Shown here piece after piece: positions 46,331 to 58,420 of a DNA stretch of 64,000 nt (positions within the stretch are counted from its first letter, which is position 1; each line of letters opens with the position of its first letter). The DNA is from Combretum micranthum (Eukaryota > Streptophyta > Magnoliopsida > Myrtales > Combretaceae): NCBI GenBank assembly GCA_024138025.1, contig JAMXBD010000395.1, positions 682,001-746,000 of the forward strand, in the 5' to 3' direction. The notes beneath the pieces were generated by a model. The model ran no database searches, was not told where the DNA came from, and saw only the letters and a list, made by a program, of their open reading frames with translations. The position numbers and the translations under genes are program-made.

Positions 46331-49300
46331 GTTTGCAAAAATTATTGCATTATTTTGTACATTATTAATACAAAAACCATGAGTACATTGATAATTGTTT
46401 TATAAATTGCAACAATTGTATTTTGAATTGTCGTATTTCCTTAAAATATTATCTATAACAACATACTTACGGCCATATTTTTGTGTGAAATACGTAATAG
46501 CATCAATTTTCAATTGTTACTCAAAAATTGTGTTCTTTAAGAAACTTTTAAAAACACCAAAAAGTTTACTACAATTAACTATTATAAGAGACACATGTTG
46601 CAAAGAATTGCATTAGACTCTTTTTGGTGTAGAGACGGACTATGCATCCTCTTTATTATCATATTATTCTATGTTTACATTTTCATCTAGCTCAATATGT
46701 TTTAATCAATCTTCCTATTTAGATTCCTTAGTTCCTCTCACATCTATGAGAATTTGTTGTGCCCTAAATACTGTCACGTTTCTATCTCCATGAATAAATG
46801 CTTGCTAAGGGTGAAATAAATTTTAAAAAATAAAAAGAAAAATTATGAAATAAAATAAGTAATAATTATCACTTTATGACACGTAATAAGTCTTTGTTCG
46901 TGAAAATTAGAACCAAACAATATTTCTAAGATAACAAAGTTTCCATTTATGATCCTTAGATTCCACAAACAAGTTGTTATTTTCTTGAGCAATATTTGTG
47001 TAATTTGGTTTCTCAACAAAACTCCAAATATTCTTAAATGTTCAATTTGGATCAATTTAATCAAACAAACACTAGCTCATTTTGCATATACTTCCATAAT
47101 CACGTTTTCATCATCAACATGAGAAAGTATTGCTCTAATGATGGAAAAATACGATCATGAAAGCATATGCAAAAGGAGTTAGTGTCTACTTCATCAAAGC
47201 GATTGAAATATACAAATAAAAAAAAAAAATTAGAGTTTTGATATGAAACCAAATTATATTAGTATTAATGTTGCTTTGAAAAACAATACATATCTTTAGA
47301 ACCTAAGGATCACAAAGGTAAGGGACTGAAAAATGATGATACGAAAAGGGAAGATTGATTAAATAAATAATGAACTAGATGATGGCAAAGATGACAACAA
47401 GCCAAAAAAAATAGTGTGTGCAGGTGCAGATTCAGTACCTTATAATAGGATTTCCACCGACAAGCTAAAATGTAAGTCTCATGCGGTCAACAAATTAAGG
47501 GTTGATAATATAATTTTCATTCATTATAAAGGATACATTTTGAAATATTCTAATGTATATCTACCCATTCATAGCTAGGTGCACTTACAAACAAAAATGC
47601 AATTTTTTTTTCCAACTCAGGACAAGTTCACTTGCATATGGAAACATAAGTCCACAAGTGTTTTTCTATAAGCAATAAATATAGAATGAAAGTTACATCT
47701 ACTTTTTCAAGCAATTAGGCTTGTCAAGTTCTAGAATAATCATCATATCCTCTTAGTTTGTGCTCCAACTTTGAATTGTTCAATAATCACTTATCCAACT
47801 TTTTCATTTTGGAAGATGATTAATACCCTATATAAATGAGCATTGTAAGCTAAAACCATATAAAATGAAACAATTTTATGTGGTATATTTTTATCATTAA
47901 TAAAGTATTTTGTGAGTTTTACACTGAGATGGGTTAACAAATAACAAAATGGCTACATTCACATCCAAAAAAATATGGCAAAGTGATTTCATGACATATA
48001 TATATATATATATGTATGTATATTTATATTTATATTCGGTCTCAATTTTTAGGACTTTATGGTCTAACTCATAGTATTGTCATTCAAATAATGGTAATTA
48101 TTATTCAAGTAAATACAAATTTATCTATATCATTAAGTATACATATATAAAATGCAATTTGCAATAAAATTATTGTAAGAGTTAGAAGATGAAACTCTTT
48201 TGTGTCCATACTTTTTTCCTTCAATTATCCTTGAATTACATTCGATAAACTTTAAAAGCATGATAAACAATAATTTGAAATAGGAATACTATAAATGCAA
48301 GGAGAACATCCTATCTTCTATATTATTTAGAGGCATTTTCTCTATTATCATCCATCTTTATGTGAATCCTCAAAATATATGGAAATTATAGTTCATGTTT
48401 TTGGTTTTCATCTCTCATAATAGGCACTTTTGGACTTTAAATTTTGTTTTCTATTTTTATTTTTTACTGATAAATTTCGAAGTTTAACTTTTTTCTTTCT
48501 CCTACATTTTTTTTTTCAATATTTAATGATTCATTGAAATAAAAGCATATAACATTTAAGTAGCCATTAATATGAATTTAAATTTTCTTTTGAAAAATTA
48601 CGCATTAATTAATAAATTGATTTATCCAAAAATTATGCACAAACTGCAATATAAATCTAAGCAGATATAATTTAATAAATATTAAAAATTATAAAGTCAC
48701 CTCCACGATTATGGTATATATCTAATGAGCTTTTTTTTTTTTTTCCCCCATATTTATGGCAGTAGTGGGGTACGAGGGGCAAAGTGGTTGTGGTTGGGCT
48801 CTTTGCATTTCAAGTTTCATCATGAATCATGATTATGGCAGAGAATGGCGGTCGTGTTTCGGAGTTTTCTTTCCATACTCAAATGTGATAAAGTTATTTC
48901 ATGGCAAATGATCTAACCTTATTATATAATAATTAACCAAATCTTTATAATTGTAAGTTTATTTTGATAAGAACATTACAATAGAATCTAAATGTCCTGT
49001 TTCATTTTGATCAAAATTTGATAGAATTATATTATATATCTTAAGTACTTGAGTTATGGTAGAATTGTATACAAATTAGTCATTATGATGAATTAGCAAT
49101 TTTATACCCATTTGGAAAAGATACAAGTTCTCACAAAATAACACAAATTCAAAAGAAATACCAAAAGGAAAAAAAAATGGAATCAAAGTAATAGAGAAAT
49201 GAACTAAAGAGCAAAAAAAAAAAATACCGTAGAAAAGACTATTATCTTGGACATGTTAGCTGTTGAATTGATTGAAAATTCTCCCTCATTCCTACACAAA

Positions 49301-50449
49301 TATGAACAACAACATTAATAGGTAATCCTATAAATATCCCATAAGTAACCTATAGTAATGATCAGAACCAAAGCTATCAATTTTTTTTCCCCAACATTAT
49401 ATAAGACAATAATCATATACATACATATATATCTAGAAGAAGCTCAAATGGTACAAGCAAGTTTTATCAAAGTTGCTTGGATCAAACTTGTGACCTACTT
49501 CATACATGTGCATAAATCTACCAACTACCAATTCTATCAATGAATCATCTAAAAATCCTTTAAATGAAATTTGATTCAAAAATAATTTTTTCTGTATATG
49601 CACTATTAATGATCTAGTTTGTTAGGTGGGTGTTTTGAGAACGAGGGACCTAGGGGTCCACAAAATTTATCCTTTAAATCATGTTTTTGACATGATTTTC
49701 AACATACTAATATATCAACAATTCAAAGGGTAAAATAAAAAATAAAAAACAAAAATATATCTACATGTAAAATTGTCAAATTTGATAAACATACAAAGCA
49801 CAGATCTATATATTCAATTTGTAAGTAAATTACAATGGAAATATAAAATTGCAATGATTTTAGATTGGCAATACAGCAAAAACGCAGTTGATGGTGGTTG
49901 GATATACTTATTCCATGAATTCATGGAGAACATAGTATATACGATGATTTACTAGAGAAAAAACATAGTAGACATGGTCGAGAGACATCATCCCTGAAAC
50001 AAGGAAAAAGGGAAAAATTAAGCATATCGCATCTCCAAAACCTAATGAAAAATCGTGCAAAACATTACATGAAGGTAAGCATATTGCCTTTCTTAATGCC
50101 CCGTTTTACGAACATGAAACGGCGTCTACATTTATAGAGATCCTCTTTAATATAATCAAATCTAATTTCATATCAAATCTTTGTATCTATAGAAATCCAT
50201 ATCTATCAAATCCAATATCAATCTACCACAATCTCAACGATTGGATTTGCTTAGCTAATATATTATTTGTTCAAATTTTACAAGTGTGTGTGTGTGTGTT
50301 TTTTTTTTTAATTCAATAAATAATTATATCTTTTTGGTATTATTAAATTTTGAAAATATCTCAATGCAATATATATGTTATTATTTTTAGAGACACGCTG
50401 AGGAACTATCATTATCCAAGTTTTTGTCAACCTAGAATACCTTTTTAAA
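46331..50449. other. AT-rich intergenic DNA, no gene seen
   Basis: Short unsupported ORFs only. There is a (TA)n tract at 47997-48012. The stretch 48740-48880 is conspicuously less AT-rich (gtggggtacgaggggcaaag) but has no ORF or identifiable motif. Confidence 0.45.
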
Positions 50450-50703
50450 GTATTTATCAAAATAGGCATCAATCTAAAATAATTATCAAAATAACCCACT
50501 AAAATCGTATATTGAACATGTGGTTTAATTTTATTTCCATAAATAAAAATCCCATAATAAAAATGTGATTTTATCTAAATTTTCTACCCCGAACCTATGT
50601 TTTACATGTGATTTATATGTAAGCCTAATCACATTTCTAAGATATAATTTTAGTGAGTCATTTTGGCAATTAACTTGATCTCAATCCTATTTTGATAATT
50701 AAT
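50450..50703. mobile_element. MITE with ~55-bp terminal inverted repeats
   Basis: Left atttatcaaaatagg...cactaaaat and the reverse complement of the right side (aattatcaaaatagg...cactaaaat) match over about 55 bases with small gaps. The interior contains aaatcgtatattgaacatgt and aaaatgtgattttat words that recur around 51530-51690, so a second, more worn relative probably lies there. No target duplication resolved. Confidence 0.55.
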
Positions 50704-50759
50704 TTTTTTTTATAAAGATAAACCTACTGTTCCCTCTTTTACTATATCTTATCTTTTAA

Positions 50760-50852
50760 ACAGGATATACAAGTATATCTCATCTTGTAGACACAATATA
50801 CACACATATCTCATCTTATAGACATAATATACATACATATCTCATCTTATAG
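50760..50852 (+). repeat. Three-copy 31-bp tandem repeat
   Basis: Copies 50760-50790, 50791-50821 and 50822-50852 share a(t/c)a(t/c)atctcatctt(g/a)tag cores; the last two differ at only a few positions. Confidence 0.75.
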
Positions 50853-53279
50853 GCATCTTTAAACACGATATATATACGAGATTTTAGTAATTATTCTATG
50901 TTTTGTTGGCATCTTCACCCAAGAATAAGGTTACTTTTGGATATACGGGCTAAGGGTATATTTTTTCCCTCTTTCCAATACAAAGGGCAAGAGTATACTA
51001 GTGTTATTTTAATGTCAATATTTGATAATTTTACAGATGGGTAAAAAGTACCTTATATCCACTGGCTTGTATACATGGTAATTTTAGAATATAACTTTTA
51101 GGATAGCTACAAAAAATATGAATATTGTAAAAGATTGTAACATATGAGAGCAAAAGCAAAAAGTTGAATTTGAACCTTATCCAACGCACACTTCGTTCTA
51201 TTAGTGCTTAGGCAAGAGGGCAATGATATATTTATTTTTATATATATAATATATATATATATTGTACTACGTGTGTGGATACATGATTTGGTGGATTCAC
51301 ACTATTGTTAGTAAGTTTAATTCCAAAGACATAAAAGTTTACATGATTTAGTGCAAAGCAACACCATTATTTTTATCTATGATGTTTCACTTTACGTATA
51401 ATACATGTCTATTAATCTCTACAAATATATATATCTATATATACATACCATTCACATAATTTTAATTACCGGAATATCAACACAAAATTGTGGGCATATA
51501 ATTTTGATTGAAATTTTAGTATATTATAAAATCACATATTAAACATATGATTTATTATAAATGAAAAATAAAATCACATCTTCAATATACAATTCACGAT
51601 AAATAAAAAGTTTCACTATTTTTGTAAAAATTGTGTGTAAGACACATGAAATTCATAGAAAAGATAAAATCACATTTTATACAAGCAATTTTACATCGAT
51701 ACTTTAGTAAAAAAATTTTATATATATAATTAATATTTGTGAAAATTATTTCTAGCAGACCGATAACTCAAAATTTCTGCTATCACTTTTATATTTGGAA
51801 ATGTTACTGGTCTTTCTCAATAGTACACATTGAATGGTGAATCATCAAACTTTTTTTTTTTAATATAAACTCAATTTGTAACGATTAATAAACACACTGA
51901 ACATTGTTAATATGTTAATTGTAATTTCTTCAACTCATTATTTTGCTAAGGATATTACTGACAAGGATCCATGTATAGAAGAAAACCAGCAAACAGACGA
52001 AGATTGTCTTGTACTGGTTTTGACGATGCTGTATCTGGATTAATCATCCCATACAATGTTACCAGGACAGCCAGTGTAATCCTATCCTGCTTGCTTTCCT
52101 GGGCAACTTGACCAGAGTTTCTTTTTCTTCAACCTTGTTTTTTTAGGAAAGCAAACCTCGTAATCCCATATAACAGCACAAGCAGCAGCAGAACCAAACA
52201 TGAATGACCTGAAGCAAATAGTGCTACATAAATATGTTTACTTTTCAACTAACAGGAGAAAAAAATGTTATAAAGGGAACACACGTACGTCCAGCATGCA
52301 AGTGTCTGTTTAGAAATCCAACCCTTCATGTTGATAAAGATGGAGCGGGCCTCCATGAAGATCAACAGGCAGAACACACGGCGTTAGAAGAATCAGTAAA
52401 TGCAAGTCAAGTTCAAAGGAAGTATATTTCATAAAAACACTGCCCCTTCAGAAAGAAATTCACCACTATGACCATACTGTTGAAACTCCTGCTTCTTCTT
52501 AATGGTCATTAGCCCCTGGAGCAGCAGTCTTCTACTTAGAAGACAAGGGCCTGACTTTTGTTGAATTTTTCAATTTCAGGCTGACAGGTGGATATATCAT
52601 ACTTAAATCTTCAGTTAACACTCATCCTGAAAAAGTTTTTTTCTACTTTACAACATAATTCATCTATTCATCTTCTCCCCTGAAACATTTAAATAAACAT
52701 TATCCTTAGACAAAAACCCACCAGACAATCAAAGCTTAAAACCACACAAGAAAAAAGATAAATCAAGAAGAAAAATTGTAGTCATTAAAAGAGCAACGAA
52801 TGTTCACCTTCCCACCCTTTTTGAGCACAATAGAATTATCTATTTCTGGGAAAGAAGAGTATGCTCACTTGCAACATTGAAAATGTTGGACATGAGACTA
52901 TGTCCAACAACATTTATTTTGGTAAAGTTTGCTAAATTCTTTTTGGATAATGAATTTATTAAATTTAGTTCCTCAACTAATGGATAAACGCTCAAGCTTA
53001 TGGATTGGGTGTGACTTTTTTGATATTTCCTCTCTTCTGTAGGCTTGGATAATGCAGGAAATTAATCTCAGGACATCTTATTCTAATAAAATATTGAATA
53101 TTAATATTGATTATCACTTTCTTCACCAAAAGCAACAGTTCAGTGAACTGTCTGCGTTTACATTACTTCTGACAAGCAACTGGCAGGTAATTTCACTAAG
53201 CCAATACCTCCAAGATTTGGTTATTACTGCAGTTCAAACGATGGCAAGCTTGAAATTCACTTTTTAGGGGCTTACTAGG
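50853..53279. other. Intergenic DNA, possibly some untranslated transcript
   Basis: 51960-52580 is less AT-rich than usual and might be decayed transposon or non-coding transcript. ORFs at 52234-52434 and 53052-53267 have no recognisable domain. A small stem-loop lies at 52885-52908 (gttggacat, loop gagact, atgtccaac). Confidence 0.35.
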
Positions 53280-54200
53280 AGGCATGGTTTAACAGTTTAT
53301 CAAATGCCTAAACCCTCTTGAGTGTGCTCAATGTCAAGATGATCATACTTTGATTGAAGTAGTGAAGGAAGAGCATCAGTCGTGATAGTGATAGAGTACA
53401 TGGATGATATTATTTTCAATGGCCCTGATGTATACCAATGAATGAATTGAAACAAAAGTTCCCCTCAAAATTCAAGAAAGGGAATATTTGAAGAGTGTAT
53501 TAAAAATTTATTGAGGCAATCTAGTATCTGCGGATGTAGACCTTTTGAAACACATATAGATCTAGGTCAGCAGCTAGGAGAGGTCAAGAATGTCACTCCA
53601 ACAGGTAGCACGCAGTACCAAAGGTTGTTTAGAAGACTAATCTATATCTCTTGAACTCATCCAGACATTGCATTACCAATAGGTAAGCCTACAAAGTTTT
53701 GTACGTTCTATTCAAATGATGTCTTGGCCAAGAACTTACATTTTTCGTACTTTAAGGTCACTTTTGATGCCTTCAAGGAAATGAATTAATATTACTCATG
53801 CAACAAATCATACTTAATTTACACTAATCATTATGTAATTTTGTCTATGGCATCTTAGTACGGAAGCAAATGCTTTTGGGCCAAGAAATTCTTTTTCTTT
53901 AATTACAAACTACGAAGGCAAGAAAAGAATATTCTCTTGAAATTAAAAAAGAGGTATACCATGTGTGCTCATGGGTTTCCCTGCTAAATCTGTGGTGTTA
54001 GATGTGGACTGCCAACATTTAGCTTCACCATAGTCCTTCACTGTCTAAAGAGCAAGTCAACATAATAGCACAACAGACAACGAAAAGAAGTACCCAGAAT
54101 GAATGAAGACTACACACCTTAATATTCGATATAAATTGGGACAATCTGAAGAAGTCATCATTTTATATAACCTTATCTCCAAATGCGTGCTTGCAGGAAA
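53280..54200 (+). pseudogene. Ty1/copia pol remnant (RT and RNase H)
   Basis: Decayed plus-strand text includes AWFNSLSNA-like, YMDDIIFNGPD (YMDD at 53397-53408, the RT catalytic motif), CRPFETHIDLGQQLGE, TQYQRLFRRLIYIS and THPDIALP. The last three follow the copia connection segment (usually cKP-DTPmd...yRrLvGkLiYL..trPDia). Further weak RNase H text extends to about 54170 (NIRYKLGQSEEVI-like). Frameshifts and stops are frequent, and no LTR was found. It lies immediately downstream of the convergent PPR gene. Confidence 0.75.
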
Positions 54201-54256
54201 TGTTATCTTCCTCATGAGTTAGAAAGGAACTACAATGTTTGCTCCCTTGATGTCAT

Positions 54257-55984
54257 CTAGATGCCATTATCATGATGCAGGCAATGCATTCTGGGTAGAC
54301 ATCCAGCTTCCTTCAAATGATCTGCTAGGTGTTCCAGTAGCTTATAGACATCTGCAACCTGATTGTGTAAGCCATCTTTCACTATGAACTCACGTCTCTC
54401 ATTCTTCACCTCAATCCAACTGTTTCCTGCATCCTTCACTAAACCTCTGTCCTCCATGAGCTTACGCACTCTTTGGGCATCATCCCATCTATTAGCAGCA
54501 GAATAAATGTTAGCTAACATTACATAACGCGCTGCATTCCATGGCTCCAACTCATAAAGAGCTTTTGCAGCTATTTCAGCAATCTCTAAATTGTTGTGCA
54601 TCCTACAGGCACCCAAAAGTGCGCCCCACAAAGAGACAATGTCTGACTTATTGGGAATTCCACATATTAATTCCATAGCTTTGTTGAGTCTGTTTTTCCG
54701 CCCCAGCAAATCAATCAAGACAGCCAAATGCTCCTTTCTAGGGCGTATTCCATAGTCATTTTCCATTAAATCCAATAGACGAAGTGCTTCAACATCTAGA
54801 CCTGTGTGACTGCACGAGGAAAGTAACCCAAGAAACGTGACATGATTTGGCTTTACACCAGCCTCGACCATCTTCTCAAAGAGAAGCAGCGATTCTTTTC
54901 CAAGTCCATTTTGAGAAAACCCAGTGATCAACGAGTTCCAGGAGACAAGGTCTTTTGCAGGCATCCCCTCAAACAGCAACCTAACAGATCTCGTGTCACC
55001 GCACTTGCTGTACATGTATATCAAAGCATTACCCACATAAACACTGGATAAGTACTCCAGGGGACTGACTCTGATGATGTAGCCATGAACCTGCTTACCT
55101 CTCTCAACAATCGCAAGATCAGCACAAGCACTTAGAGCACTGACATATGTAAAGGAAGTAGGACGAATTCCATCTTCAAGCATTCCACAAAATAACCTCA
55201 AAGCCTCGCCACTCCGGCCGCACTGCACAAAACCCGCAATCAAAGCAGTCCATGAAATGGCATTCTTCTTCGGTATTCTATTGAAAAACCAGCAAGCTTC
55301 ATCTATTTCACCAGCTCGAGCATAAGCAACCACCATGGAAGTCCATGACACAACATCCTTCTCATCCATCTGACTAAACACACCACGTGCTGCTCCCACT
55401 TCACCGAATTTCCCATAAGCATCCATCAACGCATTGCAAACTATCCTATTAAACTCCAATCCAATCACAACACCCATCCCATGAACACAGCGCAACACCG
55501 CCAACATGCCAGAGCAAGCACAAGCACCTGCGACACCCACAAACGTAAACTCATCCATAAACGACGACCCATTTTCTTTCGTCATCCTTACAAACATACC
55601 AATGGATTCCTTATGAAACCCATGATCGGATAACCCAGAAATCAAAGAGTTAAAACTCACTATATCCCTTTGGGGCATTTCATCGAACAAGTTGAGTGCT
55701 TCATCGAGACGGCCTGCTCGGGAAAATGCAGATGTGATGGTGTTCCAGGACTGAGTATTCTTGATGGAAAGATCGTTGAAAATTCCCAGGGCATGCTGTG
55801 GGGAGTTGAGTTTGGAGTACATGTTGATGAGGTGGTTGGCGATGATGGTGTGTTTGGATAGTGCTGTTTTTAGGAGGTGACTGTGTAGGGCTTTGCCCAG
55901 TTTCAACTGTTTCGCTGTTATGCATTCGCGTATCAGGAAGATGTAATTGTTGAAGTTTGATCTGGTACGAGGATAAGAGTACAT
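54257..55984 (-). CDS. PLS-class pentatricopeptide repeat protein, E subgroup
   Basis: An intronless 575-residue ORF has continuous PPR motifs of alternating length from about residue 10 to 450: NHLINMYSK, WNTITSAFSRAGRLDEALNL, FNSLISGLSDHGF, NALMDAYGKFGEVGAARGVF, SWTSMVVAYARAGEIDEACW, WTALIAGFVQCGRSGEALRL, NALIYMYSKCGDTRSVRLLF and others. An E domain follows (WGALLGACRMHNNLEIAEIA, NIYSAANRWDDAQRVRKLME, SWIEVKNERREFIV), then a short end HCLHHDNGI. The C-terminal DYW deaminase domain is absent. Such proteins act in mitochondria or plastids, binding specific RNAs, often for C-to-U editing with a DYW partner supplied in trans. The start is the first in-frame ATG (55984); a second ATG four bases upstream is out of frame. 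Target RNA and organelle cannot be told from sequence. Confidence 0.93.
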   Translation of the reverse strand: MYSYPRTRSNFNNYIFLIRECITAKQLKLGKALHSHLLKTALSKHTIIANHLINMYSKLNSPQHALGIFNDLSIKNTQSWNTITSAFSRAGRLDEALNLFDEMPQRDIVSFNSLISGLSDHGFHKESIGMFVRMTKENGSSFMDEFTFVGVAGACACSGMLAVLRCVHGMGVVIGLEFNRIVCNALMDAYGKFGEVGAARGVFSQMDEKDVVSWTSMVVAYARAGEIDEACWFFNRIPKKNAISWTALIAGFVQCGRSGEALRLFCGMLEDGIRPTSFTYVSALSACADLAIVERGKQVHGYIIRVSPLEYLSSVYVGNALIYMYSKCGDTRSVRLLFEGMPAKDLVSWNSLITGFSQNGLGKESLLLFEKMVEAGVKPNHVTFLGLLSSCSHTGLDVEALRLLDLMENDYGIRPRKEHLAVLIDLLGRKNRLNKAMELICGIPNKSDIVSLWGALLGACRMHNNLEIAEIAAKALYELEPWNAARYVMLANIYSAANRWDDAQRVRKLMEDRGLVKDAGNSWIEVKNERREFIVKDGLHNQVADVYKLLEHLADHLKEAGCLPRMHCLHHDNGI

Positions 55985-56021
55985 TCATCAATGTCGACGA
56001 AGATGGTACAATGTAACGCAA

Positions 56022-57900
56022 TGCAATTTGTATGTTTTTAGTTGGGGAGGTGAGTGGCTATAAAATTTTTCTAATATCTTAAAATATAGGATTAATTATA
56101 AAAATATAATCTGTGTTATGATCAATTTATAAATATATTATTTGTGTTATCTTTTTTTATCATTAGATGGTCTAAGTTTTATAAAAAAATATCAATATTA
56201 TTAATTATTATAAGAGGAAAGGTGTTATAGTCTTATTGGTTTAAAAAAATTAAATGTGATAAAAAATAACACTAAATAAAAATAAATAAATAAAATATTT
56301 AATTTTTTTAAATAAGAAAATTAAAATATATATATATAATTAATTTTTATGACTAATAAAATATTGATACGTGCCATTCTAAAATTATTAAATAATATTA
56401 ATACTTTTGTATGAAATCCGAGTCATCTAATTGTCAAAAAAGATAGCATAGGTAATGTGTTTGTAAATTGGTTAAAACATGGATCGAGTTTTTGTAATTA
56501 ACCCTAAAATATATAAGCTTAAATGATTTAGCTTGGTTTTTTTAAGGCTACTTATTAAAATTAATTACTTAAATAAGATTTAATTAAAATTAATTAGGAT
56601 ATATGGGTCACTTAAATATAATAAGAATAGAACATCTTTTTATCTAAGCAAAATCGCATGAAAATTGTAATTCATAATTACGATACATGTATATAAAATA
56701 TCTTAACGACGAAATGTGATATAGCTCATGTGCCAAAAACACGAAAGTGCAGTTTATTGATATGATTATAATTTTATAAAATCGCGATTATAAGCTATGA
56801 TGGATTTTGGTTTTTTTTTTTTTTAATTACCTATATTTTGATAATTTTTAGCTATTCTAGACATGTCCTACAATCGAATTAGCTATATACTTAAATTTCA
56901 TTTACTAAAATAGTGTAATATATGGACAGCTGAAATTTTTCTCAGAAAGATCATCTAATTATGATGAGAATTGTGTGATTATTAAGAGCTTTTAGAAGTT
57001 GACCCATATATATAATATATATAGCTTTTAAAGGAAAAAAATTGAAAAATAAAAAATTATTAGGAGATGATGCACCTGTGTTGTGAGTTTAAAATTAAAT
57101 AAGAAAATGAACTCCTACAATAAATAACATAGTTAAAGGTAATCACATGCAAGATCGGTGAATGAAAGAAGTAACTAAAAATATTGCATAAATTGTATAA
57201 AAATACATTAAAAAAAATCATAGGATTAATGAAATAACAGTATAACACATTGTAAATATTTATAACTAAGTTTATAACATATCAATCCTAATCGCAATTA
57301 TTTTGCTTCATCGAAGACGTAATCATATACCTATAAAACAAATGAGACATTAGAAAGGAAATTTATTTAATCAAATTATACTTCTATATATACATAATAA
57401 TTACAATGACAATTAGAAGGGGAGGAAAAAAGCCTAAAAATAGGAGAAGCAACCAATGGCCATTACATGCTTATGGAGATAAAGTAAGCAGTAAGCAATG
57501 GGAAACACTATATTCTTTTTCTTTATGTTATACGTAATTTTTAGTATTGTTAAAATGAAATATAGTATAACAACCTACATTTTATATGAAACAATTCAAG
57601 CTCATGGCCAACCACTTTGATCCATAGTAGTGAATTCCTTTCTCGCTTTCATTTCATAATCTACATCTTGATACCAATGATGGTATTCTTTATTCAAAAT
57701 TATCTGCGTATTTCATTTGCGACACTTGTACCATATATCTCTAATATTTATATGGGTCAAGGTGGTAGTTACAGGAATAGAGTAGTTAGAAGAGGTAGCA
57801 TAACGTGTATGTAGAGGTGGGAGTGGTTTTTTTGTTATAAATATATAGTGAAATGTAAAGAATAAATTAAATGAGTCTAAGAAAAGAATTATACTAATAT
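56022..57900. other. AT-rich intergenic DNA upstream of the PPR gene
   Basis: The first few hundred bases should include the PPR promoter; no clear TATA box was chosen among many AT-rich candidates. No other gene. Confidence 0.4.
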
Positions 57901-58420
57901 AAAATCAATAATTATTATTTTGTTTAATCAATAGTCATGAATGTTGTAATAAATTTAAAATCAATAATTATTTTATTACTTAGTCAATAGTCATGAATAT
58001 TGTAATAAATTAATTTCTTTAAGTAAAACAAATATATAATAAGGGAAATTGATAAAGTTAGTATAAAAAACTTTATAGTATAAAAGTGTTTAAAATCAAT
58101 GAGTATTTCATTACTTAGTCAATAGCCATGAATGTTGTAATAAATTAGCTTCTTTAAGTAAAACAAATATATAATAAAGGGAATTGATAAAGTTAGCATA
58201 TAAAACTATATATATAGTATAAAAGTGTGCGACGAATAAATTGTTTATGGCTTAAATATAATAGATATAGATATAGATTAAATAGCAATGATAGTTCTTT
58301 TCTTTAGTCAATATTCTTAAATGCAATGATAAGTTTATTTTCTTAAATAAAATGATCAAATAATAATATTAAAGAGATTGATAAATTATCATATAAAACT
58401 ATATGATAAAAATATGCAAC
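57901..58420 (+). repeat. ~135-bp tandem repeat, 3-4 degenerate copies
   Basis: The segments starting at 57957 and 58092 share aaaatcaat, ttacttagtcaatag, catgaatattgtaataaatt (second copy atgaatgttg), taagtaaaacaaatatataa and attgataaagttag in the same order with a 135-bp period. A partial copy precedes them (57901-57955) and a more diverged one follows (about 58281-58420). Confidence 0.75.

Noticed and set aside
49430..49540. tRNA- or SINE-like aagctcaaatggtacaagc
   Set aside because: A-box resemblance only. The expected B-box spacing and stem pairing were not found.
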